Assembly (NCBI GenBank): GCA_947492905.1
Contig: CANLOL010000001.1
Location: 660,578-724,577, forward strand
DNA: 64,000 bases
Source of the DNA: an uncultured Sphingorhabdus sp.
GTDB lineage: Bacteria; Pseudomonadota; Alphaproteobacteria; Sphingomonadales; Sphingomonadaceae
Direction: 5' to 3'
Shown: positions 1 through 8,409 of the stretch, in pieces
Layout: the number at the start of each line of letters is the position of its first letter
How positions within the stretch are numbered: position 1 is the stretch's first letter
Program-made: the position numbers and the translations under genes
Notes under the pieces: model-generated
What the model saw: the letters and a program-made list of their open reading frames with translations, nothing else
Databases searched by the model: none
What the model was told of the DNA's origin: nothing

Positions 1-370
1 CCGCTGCGATTTCTACTGGCAAAGAACCGGTACGCCAGCGATGCAGCAGATCGTTCAAACAATGGCTGCCTCTGGAAACGGCGATAATGATCTTTGGTTT
101 TGTATCCGCTCTCTCGATGCTCCAATTGAATTGGAATTTTTCAGTGAGCGGGAGAAAATCATCGCGCAAACATTGCAATGTTGGGCAACGGCCAGCATCA
201 TGAAAACGCACACGCATAAAAAACTGCCCTGTTGCAAGGTCGGCATGCTGCTGACTGCTAAGAATGAAGCCATCATTTTGTGCTAAAAAACTGCTAACAT
301 GGGCAACAATGCCTGTTTTGTCCTTGCAGGTTAGAGTCAAAATATATTCGTCATGGGGTGCTTTGGTCAT
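1..370 (-). CDS. purU: Formyltetrahydrofolate deformylase, 5' part
   Basis: The reading frame is open from an ATG at 370 down to the left window edge (about 123 codons), so only the N-terminus is here. PurU hydrolyses 10-formyl-THF to THF and formate, supplying formate for purine synthesis and balancing one-carbon pools in the cytosol. The first ~85 residues match the N-terminal ACT domain (YILTLTCKDKTGIVAHVSSF). They are followed by the start of the formyltransferase-like catalytic domain (IIIAVSRGSHCLNDLLHRWR; family members read VSKxxHCLxDLLYRW). It is transcribed divergently from the esterase gene at 521 across a 150-bp gap. The catalytic Asn/His/Asp residues lie outside the window. Confidence 0.9.
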   Translation of the reverse strand, partial: MTKAPHDEYILTLTCKDKTGIVAHVSSFLAQNDGFILSSQQHADLATGQFFMRVRFHDAGRCPTLQCLRDDFLPLTEKFQFNWSIERADTKPKIIIAVSRGSHCLNDLLHRWRTGSLPVEIAA

Positions 371-520
371 ATTAAATATTTCATGCCGTGTTTGGGGGTT
401 AATTATAGCATTTGATAGGCGGATGCGTTTTTATATTCCAGTAATTTTATATAATATTGTTTCGGTTGCATATCGCAATCTTTTGCGCTTTAGTTGCGCT
501 TGAGATGAGGAGAATAGAAT

Positions 521-1699
521 ATGACAGCATATGTGAGCGGCGAGTGCGCGGATAAATTTTCGGCTTTGCGCACTGCGTTTGAAAAAAACTTCACCGATAG
601 AGGTGAAATGGGCGCATCATTATGCGTTAGCGTCAATGGCGAAACTGTCGCTGATCTATGGGGCGGTATGGCCGATACGGATGATCCTTGGACGCGCGAT
701 ACAGTCTCTATCATCTTTTCCTGCACCAAAGCGGCCACAGCGCTATGCGCCCATATGTTGATTGAGCGCGGTCAGCTCAACCCAGCGGCTTTGGTGTCTG
801 AATATTGGCCTGAATTTGCGCAAAATGGCAAAGAAAATACCACCGTCCAAATGATGCTTAATCATGAAAGCGGTGTTCCTGCTTTTCGCGACCCTATCCC
901 AGCAGGCGGCTTTAATGATTGGGATTATATGATCGGCCGTATCGAAAAAGAAGAAACGCATTGGCCCGTGGGCACGCGCAATGGTTATCATATGGTGAGT
1001 TTTGGCTGGACCGTTGGTGAATTGGTGCGCCGCGTTTCGGGCAAGTCGTTGGGCGAATTTTTCCGCGATGAAATAGCCGTGCCGCTCGGTATAGATTATT
1101 GGATTGGTTTGCCCGATGATGCAAAACCGCATATCGCGCCTATTATCCCGCACATGCCTACGCCCGAAGATATGATTACGCAATTTGCCCAAAATTTGAT
1201 GACGAAGCCTGATTCTATTCAGGCATTATCCTTTATGAATACTGGCGGTTGGTCGCCCAATGATCCTGCAGCGCATAAGGCGCAAATTGGCGGTGCTGGG
1301 GGCATATCCAATGCGCGTTCTCAAGTGGCAATATATGAGGTGCTAGCTAATGGCGGGTCGCACAATGGAGTTACATTATTATCTGCGGATTATATTGATA
1401 AAATGCGCCGCGTTTCCACAGCAACGCAAATTGATGCGACATTATTAGTCCCAACACGCTTTGCTTCGGGTTTTATGAAATCTATGGATAATCGCGCGCA
1501 CAAAGGCGGCGAGCATATGACCTGCCTAATGGGTGAAGGGGCATTTGGTCATGTTGGTGCTGGTGGTTCCATAGGATTTTCAGACCCCGATCATGGTCTA
1601 GCTTTCAGCTACACTATGAACAAAATGGGTCCCGGATTATTGTTGAATGAGAGATGTCAAAATTTGATCGACCTGACCTATGAGATTATAGCGGGCTAG
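521..1699 (+). CDS. Serine hydrolase, beta-lactamase / family VIII esterase
   Basis: 392 residues, class C beta-lactamase fold, probably an esterase. The nucleophile motif SxxK is S67-C-T-K70 (SIIFSCTKAATA), and the family-VIII-type tyrosine is near residue 154 (NGYHMVSFGWTVGELVRR). A glycine-rich C-terminal segment (AFGHVGAGGSIGFSD) fits the third active-site motif. No signal peptide is visible, so it should be cytoplasmic. The ATG has a good ribosome site (GAGGAGA). Proteins of this type sit beside acyl-CoA catabolic genes in sphingomonads and actinomycetes, where they may open esters or lactones; that role is inferred from context. Its stop overlaps the stop of the convergent SDR gene by three bases. 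A true antibiotic-hydrolysing enzyme is unlikely without a leader. Confidence 0.8.
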   Translation: MTAYVSGECADKFSALRTAFEKNFTDRGEMGASLCVSVNGETVADLWGGMADTDDPWTRDTVSIIFSCTKAATALCAHMLIERGQLNPAALVSEYWPEFAQNGKENTTVQMMLNHESGVPAFRDPIPAGGFNDWDYMIGRIEKEETHWPVGTRNGYHMVSFGWTVGELVRRVSGKSLGEFFRDEIAVPLGIDYWIGLPDDAKPHIAPIIPHMPTPEDMITQFAQNLMTKPDSIQALSFMNTGGWSPNDPAAHKAQIGGAGGISNARSQVAIYEVLANGGSHNGVTLLSADYIDKMRRVSTATQIDATLLVPTRFASGFMKSMDNRAHKGGEHMTCLMGEGAFGHVGAGGSIGFSDPDHGLAFSYTMNKMGPGLLLNERCQNLIDLTYEIIAG

Positions 1700-2415
1700 A
1701 GCGTTAGACCGCCATCGACGGAAATAGTTTGGCCGCATATATAGCGTGCCTTATCTGATGTTAAAAATAAGGCTGCATCGGCCATATCATCCACAGTGCC
1801 TAGCCGCCCTGCGGGAATAGAGCGCAATGTTGCCTCTAATCTCTTTGGGTCTTCGGTGGTTACTTTGGTCATTTTGGTGGCGACCATTCCAGGGGCTATG
1901 CCATTCACTCTTATACCTTCGCGCGCCCATCCTTGGGCTAAGGATTTAGTCAGGCTGATCGCCGCTGATTTTGATGCTGCATAAGCGGGCGTTCCCATTT
2001 GCGCTCTATATCCAGCAACCGAACTAATGATAATTAAATTGCCGCTGTTTTTGGTCAGAGCAGCTTTGAATCGCATCGCGCAATGCATCAAGCTGTCAAG
2101 ATTGACACTTATCACTTTGTCCCATCCATCTAGATCATATTCGCCGCGTTTATATTTGACGATGCCTTGGCTTAATATCAATATATCTACATCAACATCA
2201 GGGCTATTGGCAATTGCATTGCTGTCGCTTACATCGACGCAGTTATAGTGCAGGCCTTCTAAATCGCAGCCATCTTCTTTTTTATAATCGCTGGCTTGCG
2301 ACCTTGTTCCCCACACATGCACATTACCCCCTGCTGCACGATAGGCTTGCGCTATTCCATTGCCGATGCCGCTCGATCCACCAACAACTACTATATCTTT
2401 CCCGCTATAATCCAT
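1696..2415 (-). CDS. SDR family oxidoreductase
   Basis: 239-residue classical short-chain dehydrogenase/reductase. The N-terminal Rossmann motif is VVVGGSSGIGNGIAQ (TGxxxGxG type; residues 10-24), the active-site pair is YAASK, and the family C-terminus is CGQTISVDGGL. It should reduce or oxidise a hydroxy/keto group with NAD(P)H in the cytosol; the substrate cannot be read from sequence. It is divergent from the TIGR03084 gene at 2504, with a 22-bp palindrome in the shared promoter, which suggests both are controlled together. A dehydrogenase step in the surrounding CoA-ester pathway is the simplest inference. Confidence 0.85.
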   Translation of the reverse strand: MDYSGKDIVVVGGSSGIGNGIAQAYRAAGGNVHVWGTRSQASDYKKEDGCDLEGLHYNCVDVSDSNAIANSPDVDVDILILSQGIVKYKRGEYDLDGWDKVISVNLDSLMHCAMRFKAALTKNSGNLIIISSVAGYRAQMGTPAYAASKSAAISLTKSLAQGWAREGIRVNGIAPGMVATKMTKVTTEDPKRLEATLRSIPAGRLGTVDDMADAALFLTSDKARYICGQTISVDGGLTL

Positions 2416-2449
2416 TAATCAAACCCTCTCTATACAATATTAAGCACAT

Positions 2450-2471
2450 ATAGCTTGATATATGAAGCTAT
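2450..2471. promoter_or_regulatory. Palindrome in divergent promoter
   Basis: Perfect inverted repeat ATAGCTT-N8-AAGCTAT located midway between the divergent SDR (start 2415) and TIGR03084 (start 2504) genes. Position and symmetry fit a dimeric repressor site. It differs from the 18-bp TTTAATC palindromes elsewhere in the region, so a second regulator may be involved. No protein in the window can be assigned to it with certainty. Confidence 0.4.
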
Positions 2472-2503
2472 GATTTCTACGCCTACATCAGAGGAGAACT
2501 ATT

Positions 2504-3313
2504 ATGCAGCAGGCCCATGATTTCAAAGCCGATTGCGATGCACTATATGCATTATTAGAGCCGCTGGGTGCTAGCGATTTTGCTCAAGAAACAGGTTTCA
2601 AAGGATGGACCTTTGATATGATATTGCGGCATCTCTATATATGGAATGGCGCGGCGGCCTTATCGCTCGCTGGCGCATTAAATGATGATGATAGCCAATT
2701 TATGGGCTTTTTTGCAAAAGTAGGAGAGAGCCTTCAAAAAGGGGCTTTGCCAGATTTTGAACATGATTATTTGGGCGGCCTATCGGGTAGAGAATTGCTC
2801 AATCGCTGGCACAATGATTATCCCAAAATCGCTGAGGCTTTTGCCGATGTTGATCCAAAAATGCGCTTGCCTTGGGCTGGGCCTAGCATGTCTGCGCGCT
2901 CATCCATCACTGCGCGGCAAATGGAAACATGGGCGCATGCGCAGGCGATATATGATGCGCTAGGTGTGAAACGTATTAATATGGACAGCATCAAAAATAT
3001 CGCTGTACTAGGGGGCAATACATTTGGCTGGACGTTCAAAAATCGCCGCGAAGAAGTCCCCGATATTATGCCCTATCTTGTGCTGGATGCTCCCTCTGGT
3101 GCGCAATGGACATTTGGTGAAGAGAGCGATTCAGAACGCATAGAGGGATTGGCCGAGGAGTTTTGCCAAGTGGTAACTCAAGTGCGCAATATTGCAGATA
3201 CCAGCCTGAACGTTAAAGGCGATGTTGCAACGCGCTGGATGCAATTTGCACAATGTTTCGCGGGTCGTGCTGTTGATCCGCCAGCAGCTGGAACGCGCTG
3301 TATTAAAGCATAG
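2504..3313 (+). CDS. TIGR03084 family metal-binding protein
   Basis: 269 residues. The N-terminal half looks like the DinB / mycothiol-dependent maleylpyruvate isomerase N-domain fold (GWTFDMILRHLYIWNGAA near residues 35-52, with a conserved His in the helix). It continues into the TIGR03084-type segment containing WAGPSMSARSSITARQMETW (about residues 126-145) and FGWTFKNRREEVP. Proteins of this family occur next to steroid, terpene and fatty-acid catabolic genes, but the reaction is not established. It has a GAGGAG ribosome site before ATG 2504. It lies upstream of the CoA-transferase gene with a 51-bp gap containing operator-like site A, so the next gene probably has its own promoter. Confidence 0.75.
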   Translation: MQQAHDFKADCDALYALLEPLGASDFAQETGFKGWTFDMILRHLYIWNGAAALSLAGALNDDDSQFMGFFAKVGESLQKGALPDFEHDYLGGLSGRELLNRWHNDYPKIAEAFADVDPKMRLPWAGPSMSARSSITARQMETWAHAQAIYDALGVKRINMDSIKNIAVLGGNTFGWTFKNRREEVPDIMPYLVLDAPSGAQWTFGEESDSERIEGLAEEFCQVVTQVRNIADTSLNVKGDVATRWMQFAQCFAGRAVDPPAAGTRCIKA

Positions 3314-3326
3314 TTGCTTTTCATAT

Positions 3327-3344
3327 CTTAATCGTGCAGTTAAA
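3327..3344. promoter_or_regulatory. Operator-like site A (TTTAATCG type)
   Basis: CTTAATCGTGCAGTTAAA, an imperfect 18-bp palindrome 20 bp before the CoA-transferase ATG. It shares length and outer arms with site B (8172) and site C (14239). Together the three suggest one regulator controlling the catabolic region. Site A is the weakest of the three. Confidence 0.4.
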
Positions 3345-3364
3345 TATGGATTAGGAGAGACATA

Positions 3365-4570
3365 ATGAGCAATTGGCCAAAATTATCATGGGATGGATTA
3401 CCAAGCGGGCCTTTATCCGGTCTAAAAATCGTAGATGCATCCACGGTGGTCTTGGGGCCAATGGCAACGCTCAATCTGGCTGATCTAGGCGCTGAAGTTA
3501 TCAAAATTGAAAATGGTGAAGGCAAATTTGCGGGCGATATGATGCGCTATGCTGGGGATTCACCCACGGGGGATTTGGGGCCAATATTTGCAGCGCTGAA
3601 CCGCAATAAAAAATCGGTCAAAGCCAATCTTAAAAGCGATGAAGGCAAGGCATTGATCGTAAAGCTATTGAAAGGCGCTGATATATTTTTTCATAATGTC
3701 CGTATGGCGGGAATGGAGCGTCTGGGCCTTGGCTATGAAGAGGTCAAAGCAATTAACCCCGATATCATCTATGTTCATGCCGCCGGCTTTGGTAAAGATG
3801 GTCCTTATGGTGAGCGTCAAGCCTATGATGATTTGATCCAAGCCGCATCGGGCTTTGCCGCATTGTCGGAGCTTCGCGATGGTGAGCGCCCCAATTATGC
3901 ACCGTCTTTGGTGGCTGATAAAGTTAGCGGGTTGTTCGCGGCCAACGCAATTATGGCGGCCTATATAGCACGCGCAAATGGTCATGGCGGGCAATTTGTC
4001 CAAGTGCCAATGTTTGAATGTTTCACTTGGTTTAATATGTTGGAAAATCTCTGGGGTGAAACCTATATCCCTGGTAATGGCAAGCTTGCCTATACACGTT
4101 CAATCAACCCGCGCCGCAGACCTTATCCCACTAGCGATGGTTATATTGCGCTTGTTCCCTATAGCGATACGCAATGGGAAGTCTTTTTTGAATTGGCAGG
4201 AAAACCGGGGATTTTTAGCGATCCTCGTTTTGCCGATTATAGCAATCGTACCAAAAATATTGGTGCGCTTTATGCGCTGATTGAGGAATCTACAGCAACC
4301 AAAACTACCGATGAATGGCTTGCGTTAATGGATGAAAATAATATTCCTGCCATGCGTTATAACCGTGTTGCCGATGTGCTTGATGATGAGCATTTGACGG
4401 CCGTTGATTTCTTTCAAGAGCGCCATAATGAAACTATGGGCGATTTTAGGTCCATGCGTCATCCCGTCCATTATAGCGAAACCCCAGCATCCACCTATGG
4501 TGATCCATCACCATTGGGCGGGGATAGCAAAGAAATATATGAAGCATTGGGCCTTAAAAACCCTGCATAA
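3365..4570 (+). CDS. CaiB/BaiF family (class III) CoA-transferase
   Basis: 401 residues, full length for the family. Class III CoA-transferases move CoA between carboxylic acids through a covalent aspartyl intermediate. Recognisable blocks are LKIVDASTVVLGPMATLNLADLGAEVIKIE (residues 20-49, described here by position), the DIFFHNVRMAGMERLGLGY segment, and AYDDLIQAASG with the likely catalytic Asp at 155. The enzyme would activate a pathway acid as its CoA ester, alongside the AMP-forming ligase at 12645. Ribosome site TTAGGAGAG precedes ATG 3365. The gene is convergent with the tetR gene, with a 16-bp gap. Formyl-CoA transferase and alpha-methylacyl-CoA racemase share this fold, so a racemase role is possible. 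Confidence 0.85.
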   Translation: MSNWPKLSWDGLPSGPLSGLKIVDASTVVLGPMATLNLADLGAEVIKIENGEGKFAGDMMRYAGDSPTGDLGPIFAALNRNKKSVKANLKSDEGKALIVKLLKGADIFFHNVRMAGMERLGLGYEEVKAINPDIIYVHAAGFGKDGPYGERQAYDDLIQAASGFAALSELRDGERPNYAPSLVADKVSGLFAANAIMAAYIARANGHGGQFVQVPMFECFTWFNMLENLWGETYIPGNGKLAYTRSINPRRRPYPTSDGYIALVPYSDTQWEVFFELAGKPGIFSDPRFADYSNRTKNIGALYALIEESTATKTTDEWLALMDENNIPAMRYNRVADVLDDEHLTAVDFFQERHNETMGDFRSMRHPVHYSETPASTYGDPSPLGGDSKEIYEALGLKNPA

Positions 4571-4586
4571 AGTATGGATCACGCGT

Positions 4587-5210
4587 TTATTTTAATATTC
4601 CGCGCATGATAAGGCCAACCGTATGTTCGCGATAATCATCGCGCATTTTATCGGTAATGTCGGATTGATTATAGCAATGACGCAATACCAATCGGGCTGA
4701 GAAAAAGCGATCTGCTGCGCCCGTCACTGTGAAATAAAACATCTGCGGATCAATATCGAGAAATACACCTTCCGTGATGCCATCCTCGACCAATGTGGCG
4801 TATGATTTTGAAATTGGGATCAGATATTTTTCGGCGATACTTTTGGCTTCTTTTGCGGGATTATCGCGCACCATGCGCATCAGCAAACGATTCAAATAAG
4901 GATAATCATAATAGGTATCGATCGCCTTGCTAATATGCAGCGCAACTTTGTCCTTGGCGGGCATATCGATTTTCACAAGCGCCGCCAAATCATGGACAAT
5001 GCGGCTCATGTCGCGTTCCAATAATGCGAGCATCAAACCATTTTTATTGCCAAAATAATATTTCACCAAAGCACTATTAAGGCCTGCTTTCGCAGATAAT
5101 TCGCTTAGAGATAGGTCGATTGTATCGCCGCTGCGCATAATTTCAGATGCAGCATCCAATAGCTGCAATTCTGCTGAATTTGCTTCTGCTGATTTATTTA
5201 TATCATTCAT
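4587..5210 (-). CDS. TetR/AcrR family transcriptional regulator
   Basis: 207 residues. The N-terminal helix-turn-helix lies at about residues 32-60 (LSLSELSAKAGLNSALVKYY, then FGNKNGLMLALLERD), which is typical of TetR proteins; the remainder is a helical ligand-binding domain. TetR members in CoA-ester degradation clusters (KstR, PsrA, FadR types) are repressors released by acyl-CoA ligands. It is the last gene of the run thiolase - SDR - crotonase - tetR, all on the minus strand. It also has its own upstream palindrome (5234-5260). It is the best candidate to bind the three related palindromes at 3327, 8172 and 14239, but this is inference from location. Confidence 0.88.
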   Translation of the reverse strand: MNDINKSAEANSAELQLLDAASEIMRSGDTIDLSLSELSAKAGLNSALVKYYFGNKNGLMLALLERDMSRIVHDLAALVKIDMPAKDKVALHISKAIDTYYDYPYLNRLLMRMVRDNPAKEAKSIAEKYLIPISKSYATLVEDGITEGVFLDIDPQMFYFTVTGAADRFFSARLVLRHCYNQSDITDKMRDDYREHTVGLIMRGILK

Positions 5211-5233
5211 AATTTATGCCCCAATAGGCGAAA

Positions 5234-5260
5234 TATAGCTATGCCCTAGCGTTAGCTATA
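5234..5260. promoter_or_regulatory. Palindrome upstream of tetR
   Basis: Perfect inverted repeat TATAGCTA-N11-TAGCTATA, 24 bp upstream of the tetR ATG (5210) and downstream of the crotonase stop (5269). The position fits an autoregulatory operator. The half site TAGCTA resembles the arms of the palindrome at 2450 (ATAGCTT), though the spacing differs. Confidence 0.4.
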
Positions 5261-5268
5261 ATGAAGCA

Positions 5269-6144
5269 TCATTGATAGTCAACCTCATCCCACCATGGGA
5301 AAAAATCAGGCATATCTTGGCTAACTTTATCGGGATATTGCGCATCGCGTTTTTCCAAGAAGCTAGCGATGCCTTCTTTGGCATCATTTGTTTTGGCGCG
5401 GGTATATATACCTCGGCTGTCAATTTTATGCGCTTCCATTGGATGAGCAGCGGCCGGGTTACGCCACATCATATGACGCGTAAGGGCCACCGAAACGGGA
5501 GCTGTATTATCGCGAATCTCATGCGCCAATGCTAGGGCGGCTGGCATTAAATCATCGGGTTCATGGATAGATCGCACCAATCCACCGTTTAGCGCTTCTT
5601 GTGCATCAAAAACACGGCCGCTCATGCACCATTCAAGCGCCTGCGCGCGCCCTACAAGATGCGGCAAAAACCACGAAGATGCCGCCTCTGGCACGATACC
5701 GCGCCGTGCGAAAACAAATCCAAAACGCGCCTTTGTACTAGCAAGACGCATATCCATAGGCAGTTGCATCGTTGCGCCAATACCAACGGCCGCGCCATTG
5801 ATTGCGCCAATAATCGGTTTATGACATTCATACATACGCAGCGTCATTTTGCCGCCCGTATCGCGCACCCGTTCATCGCTATAACTATCAACGGGATCGC
5901 TATTGGCAAAAGGTTTACGCCCGCTATCTGGCGTTAAATCAGCACCTGCACAAAATGCTTTGCCAGAGCCTGTAAAGATTATAGCACGAACATCATCATC
6001 TGCATCCGCCATATCCAATGCGCTGCAAATTTCTTGCATCATCACATTGGTATAGGCGTTCATTTTTTCAGGACGGTGCATGGTTATGGTGGCAACGCCA
6101 TCGCTCACATCATAGAGTATTTGGGTAAAATCCGTCATAATCAT
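5269..6144 (-). CDS. Enoyl-CoA hydratase/isomerase family protein
   Basis: 291 residues, crotonase superfamily. The N-terminal strand block is VATITMHRPEKMNAYTNVM, the oxyanion-hole segment is GSGKAFCAGADL, and the second is GAINGAAVGIGATMQLPMDMR. The next helix carries FARRGIVPEAASSWFLPHLVG, with a Glu at the usual catalytic position. It should hydrate or isomerise an enoyl-CoA in beta-oxidation. Two ATGs compete: 6144, preceded by AAGGTG at only 1-3 nt, and 6138, with the same site at better spacing; the true start may be 6138. It lies 28 bp after the SDR gene in the same operon as the thiolase. Confidence 0.87.
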   Translation of the reverse strand: MIMTDFTQILYDVSDGVATITMHRPEKMNAYTNVMMQEICSALDMADADDDVRAIIFTGSGKAFCAGADLTPDSGRKPFANSDPVDSYSDERVRDTGGKMTLRMYECHKPIIGAINGAAVGIGATMQLPMDMRLASTKARFGFVFARRGIVPEAASSWFLPHLVGRAQALEWCMSGRVFDAQEALNGGLVRSIHEPDDLMPAALALAHEIRDNTAPVSVALTRHMMWRNPAAAHPMEAHKIDSRGIYTRAKTNDAKEGIASFLEKRDAQYPDKVSQDMPDFFPWWDEVDYQ

Positions 6145-6172
6145 GCACCTTTATATTCAGCAAATCATTGGT

Positions 6173-6955
6173 TTATCTTGGAGCCATTCTGATACCGCCA
6201 TCAAGACGTACATCTTCGCCGTTGAAATAGCCGGTTTCGATCATACACAGAGCAAGTTTTGCATATTCATCGGGGATACCAAGGCGCGGCGGATGCGGCA
6301 CCATAGCACCCAGAGCATCGCGCACAGGCTGCGGTGCCCCTGCGAGCAATGGCGTATCAAAAATACCCGGCAATATAGTATTCACTCTTATGCCTTCACG
6401 CGATAAATCACGCGCTATTGGCAATGTCATACCAACAACGCCGCCTTTTGATGCGCTATAGGCTGCTTGGCCGATCTGACCATCTTCGGCGGCCACGGAT
6501 GCGGTGTTCACCATTGCGCCGCGATCACCATTAGACAGCGGGTCTAATGACAACATGCCAGCGGCTGATTTGGCGATACAGCGGAATGTGCCAACCAAAT
6601 TAACCTGAATGACAAAATTAAATGCATCCAATGGAAAATGTTTGATGCTGCCATCTTCTTTGGAGCGGCTAGCGGTCTTAATCGCATTACCAATGCCTGC
6701 ACAATTGACCAAGATACGCTCTTGACCATGGGCAGCGCGAGCCTTTTCAAACCCAGCATCAACGCTATCGTCATCGGTAACATTCACTTCGCAAAATGTG
6801 CCGCCAATTTCAGCAGCAGTTTCTTCGCCTTTTTCTTTATTCATATCGAACAAAGATACTTTCACGCCTTTTGATGCCAATAAACGCGCGGTTGCTGCGC
6901 CTAAACCCGATGCACCGCCCGTGATAACGGCTGAGACATTTTCATTTAATTCCAT
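6173..6955 (-). CDS. SDR, 3-hydroxyacyl-CoA dehydrogenase type 2-like
   Basis: 260 residues. Rossmann motif SAVITGGASGLGAATARLLA (residues 9-28), NAD-specific Asp after the second strand (SLFDMNKEK), catalytic tyrosine motif YSASKGGVVGMT and the tail YFNGEDVRLDGGIRMAPR. Overall pattern and insert (around DAFNFVIQVNLVGTF) resemble human HSD17B10 and bacterial type-2 3-hydroxyacyl-CoA dehydrogenases, which oxidise 3-hydroxyacyl-CoA to 3-ketoacyl-CoA with NAD. It sits between the crotonase and thiolase genes, the order expected for hydration, oxidation and thiolysis. Gaps are 24-28 bp, so one transcript is likely. Confidence 0.87.
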   Translation of the reverse strand: MELNENVSAVITGGASGLGAATARLLASKGVKVSLFDMNKEKGEETAAEIGGTFCEVNVTDDDSVDAGFEKARAAHGQERILVNCAGIGNAIKTASRSKEDGSIKHFPLDAFNFVIQVNLVGTFRCIAKSAAGMLSLDPLSNGDRGAMVNTASVAAEDGQIGQAAYSASKGGVVGMTLPIARDLSREGIRVNTILPGIFDTPLLAGAPQPVRDALGAMVPHPPRLGIPDEYAKLALCMIETGYFNGEDVRLDGGIRMAPR

Positions 6956-6979
6956 AATATTCGCTTTCTATAATCGCTA

Positions 6980-8152
6980 TTAATTTAAACGCTCGATGAT
7001 GGTGACATTGGCTTGTCCGCCGCCTTCGCACATGGTTTGCAAACCATATTTTACGCCGCGATTTTCCATCGCGTTCAGCAATGTTGCCATTAATTTCGTG
7101 CCCGATGCACCCAATGGATGCCCCAATGAAATAGCGCCGCCATTGACGTTTAATTTGCTATGATCGCCGCCTGTATGCTGCATCCAAGCCAAAGGTACTG
7201 GAGCAAAAGCTTCATTGACCTCATATAGGTCAATATCATCAATTTTCATGCCAGCACGTTCCAATGCGCGGTTGGTCGCGAACAATGGTTCTTCGAGCAT
7301 GATAACCGGATCACCAGCGGTAACGGTGAGATTGCGGATTACTGCGCGCGGGGTTAGGCCATGGTCTTTTAACGCTTGTTCGCTGCACACCAACACCGCC
7401 GAAGAACCATCACAGATTTGGCTGGCATTGGCCGCCGTAATCGCGCCGCCTTCTTGCAAGATTTTAACGCCGCCGATGCTCTCCATAGTCGCATCAAATC
7501 TAATGCCTTCATCAATATTATGGATGATTTTGCCTTCGGGTGTGTCCACTTCTATACCGACAATCTCATTGGCAAATGCGCCGCTTTCGGTGGCGGCAAT
7601 CGCGCGTCTGTGGCTCTCAAGCGCATAGGCGTCTAGATCATCGCGGGTCAGGCCATATTTTTTGACCATCATTTCTGCGCCCATAAATTGGCTAAATTGA
7701 ATGCCGGGATAGGCCTCTTCCATACGCTCGGACTTATTATTGCCAAGCCCTGCATCTTTGAAAAGCTTAAACGTCGAACCCATAGGGACGCGGGTCATGC
7801 TCTCGACGCCGTGGGCAAGAACCATATCTTGCACGCCGCTCATCACGCCTTGGGCTGCGAATTGGATGGATTGCTGCGATGATCCGCATTGGCGGTCAAT
7901 CGAAACAGAGGGGATAGAGTCGGGCAATTTAGAAGCTAGCACAGCATTACGGCCCACATCGCCCGATTGCTCACCGCCCTGCATCACACAACCGGTGATG
8001 ACATCTTCGATGGCGCTATGATCAAAATCATTGCGGTCGGCTATGGCGTCTAATGTGACGGCTGCCAAATCCACGGCATGAACGCCTGCTACTTTGCCGC
8101 CGCGCCGTCCACCAGCGGTACGCACTGCATCTACTATATAGGCTTCTGCCAT
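6980..8152 (-). CDS. Acetyl-CoA C-acyltransferase (thiolase)
   Basis: 390 residues, standard thiolase length. The nucleophilic cysteine is C89 in DRQCGSSQQS. The C-terminal half has GGAISLGHPLGASG with the catalytic His and CEGGGQANVTI with the second Cys. It cleaves 3-ketoacyl-CoA with CoASH, the last step of a beta-oxidation turn. First gene of a minus-strand run thiolase - SDR - crotonase - tetR; a perfect 18-bp palindrome (8172-8189) lies 20 bp upstream of the ATG, with an AAGGAGA ribosome site between. Degradative rather than biosynthetic function is inferred from the neighbours. Confidence 0.92.
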   Translation of the reverse strand: MAEAYIVDAVRTAGGRRGGKVAGVHAVDLAAVTLDAIADRNDFDHSAIEDVITGCVMQGGEQSGDVGRNAVLASKLPDSIPSVSIDRQCGSSQQSIQFAAQGVMSGVQDMVLAHGVESMTRVPMGSTFKLFKDAGLGNNKSERMEEAYPGIQFSQFMGAEMMVKKYGLTRDDLDAYALESHRRAIAATESGAFANEIVGIEVDTPEGKIIHNIDEGIRFDATMESIGGVKILQEGGAITAANASQICDGSSAVLVCSEQALKDHGLTPRAVIRNLTVTAGDPVIMLEEPLFATNRALERAGMKIDDIDLYEVNEAFAPVPLAWMQHTGGDHSKLNVNGGAISLGHPLGASGTKLMATLLNAMENRGVKYGLQTMCEGGGQANVTIIERLN

Positions 8153-8171
8153 GATTCTTCTCCTTGGTAAA

Positions 8172-8189
8172 TTTAATCGCTTGATTAAA
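8172..8189. promoter_or_regulatory. Operator-like site B (perfect palindrome)
   Basis: TTTAATCGCTTGATTAAA: arms TTTAATC and GATTAAA around GCTT, placed just upstream of the thiolase start. It is the best-conserved member of the three-site set (3327, 8172, 14239). The stop codon of the gene tail at 8186-8409 overlaps its right arm. Confidence 0.5.
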
Positions 8190-8409
8190 CTGTATCTAAG
8201 AAGGCGTCAATGGCAAAGATAAGCAATACGGGCTCATGATTACAGCCGCTATTTTCTGTGACCCAATATTTGATCTTGCTGTCTGCCAAGACGCTGCCGC
8301 TTGATGAGCCCACACGCGATGCAGAGGTGATGGCTGCGCTGCCCGTAGCGGGTGTGCCATTCGCATTGGCGGCCGTTACGCTATAATTGTTGATCGTGTG
8401 GCTAAGATT
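8186..8409 (-). pseudogene. Tail of an unidentified gene (remnant)
   Basis: Reading leftward, an open frame of about 74 codons runs from an in-frame stop at 8410 to TAA at 8186 without an ATG. It encodes text such as NYSVTAANANGTPATGSAAI and ends VLLIFAIDAFLDTV. The Ser/Ala/Gly/Thr-rich first part resembles a repeat or linker of a secreted protein. The GC content is like the core genome and unlike the AT-rich genes directly to its right. I read it as the leftover 3' end of a larger gene cut by insertion or deletion; the parent is not recognisable. A GTG-started 42-residue peptide is possible but unlikely. Confidence 0.4.

Noticed and set aside
743-1192. 149-codon frame on the minus strand over the serine hydrolase
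   Set aside because: His/Arg-rich antisense text without family pattern; the plus-strand gene has all catalytic motifs.
6964-6985. TATAATCGCTATTAATTT as a fourth site of the TTTAATCG set
   Set aside because: Only the left half fits; the right half is out of phase and it lies between co-operonic genes.
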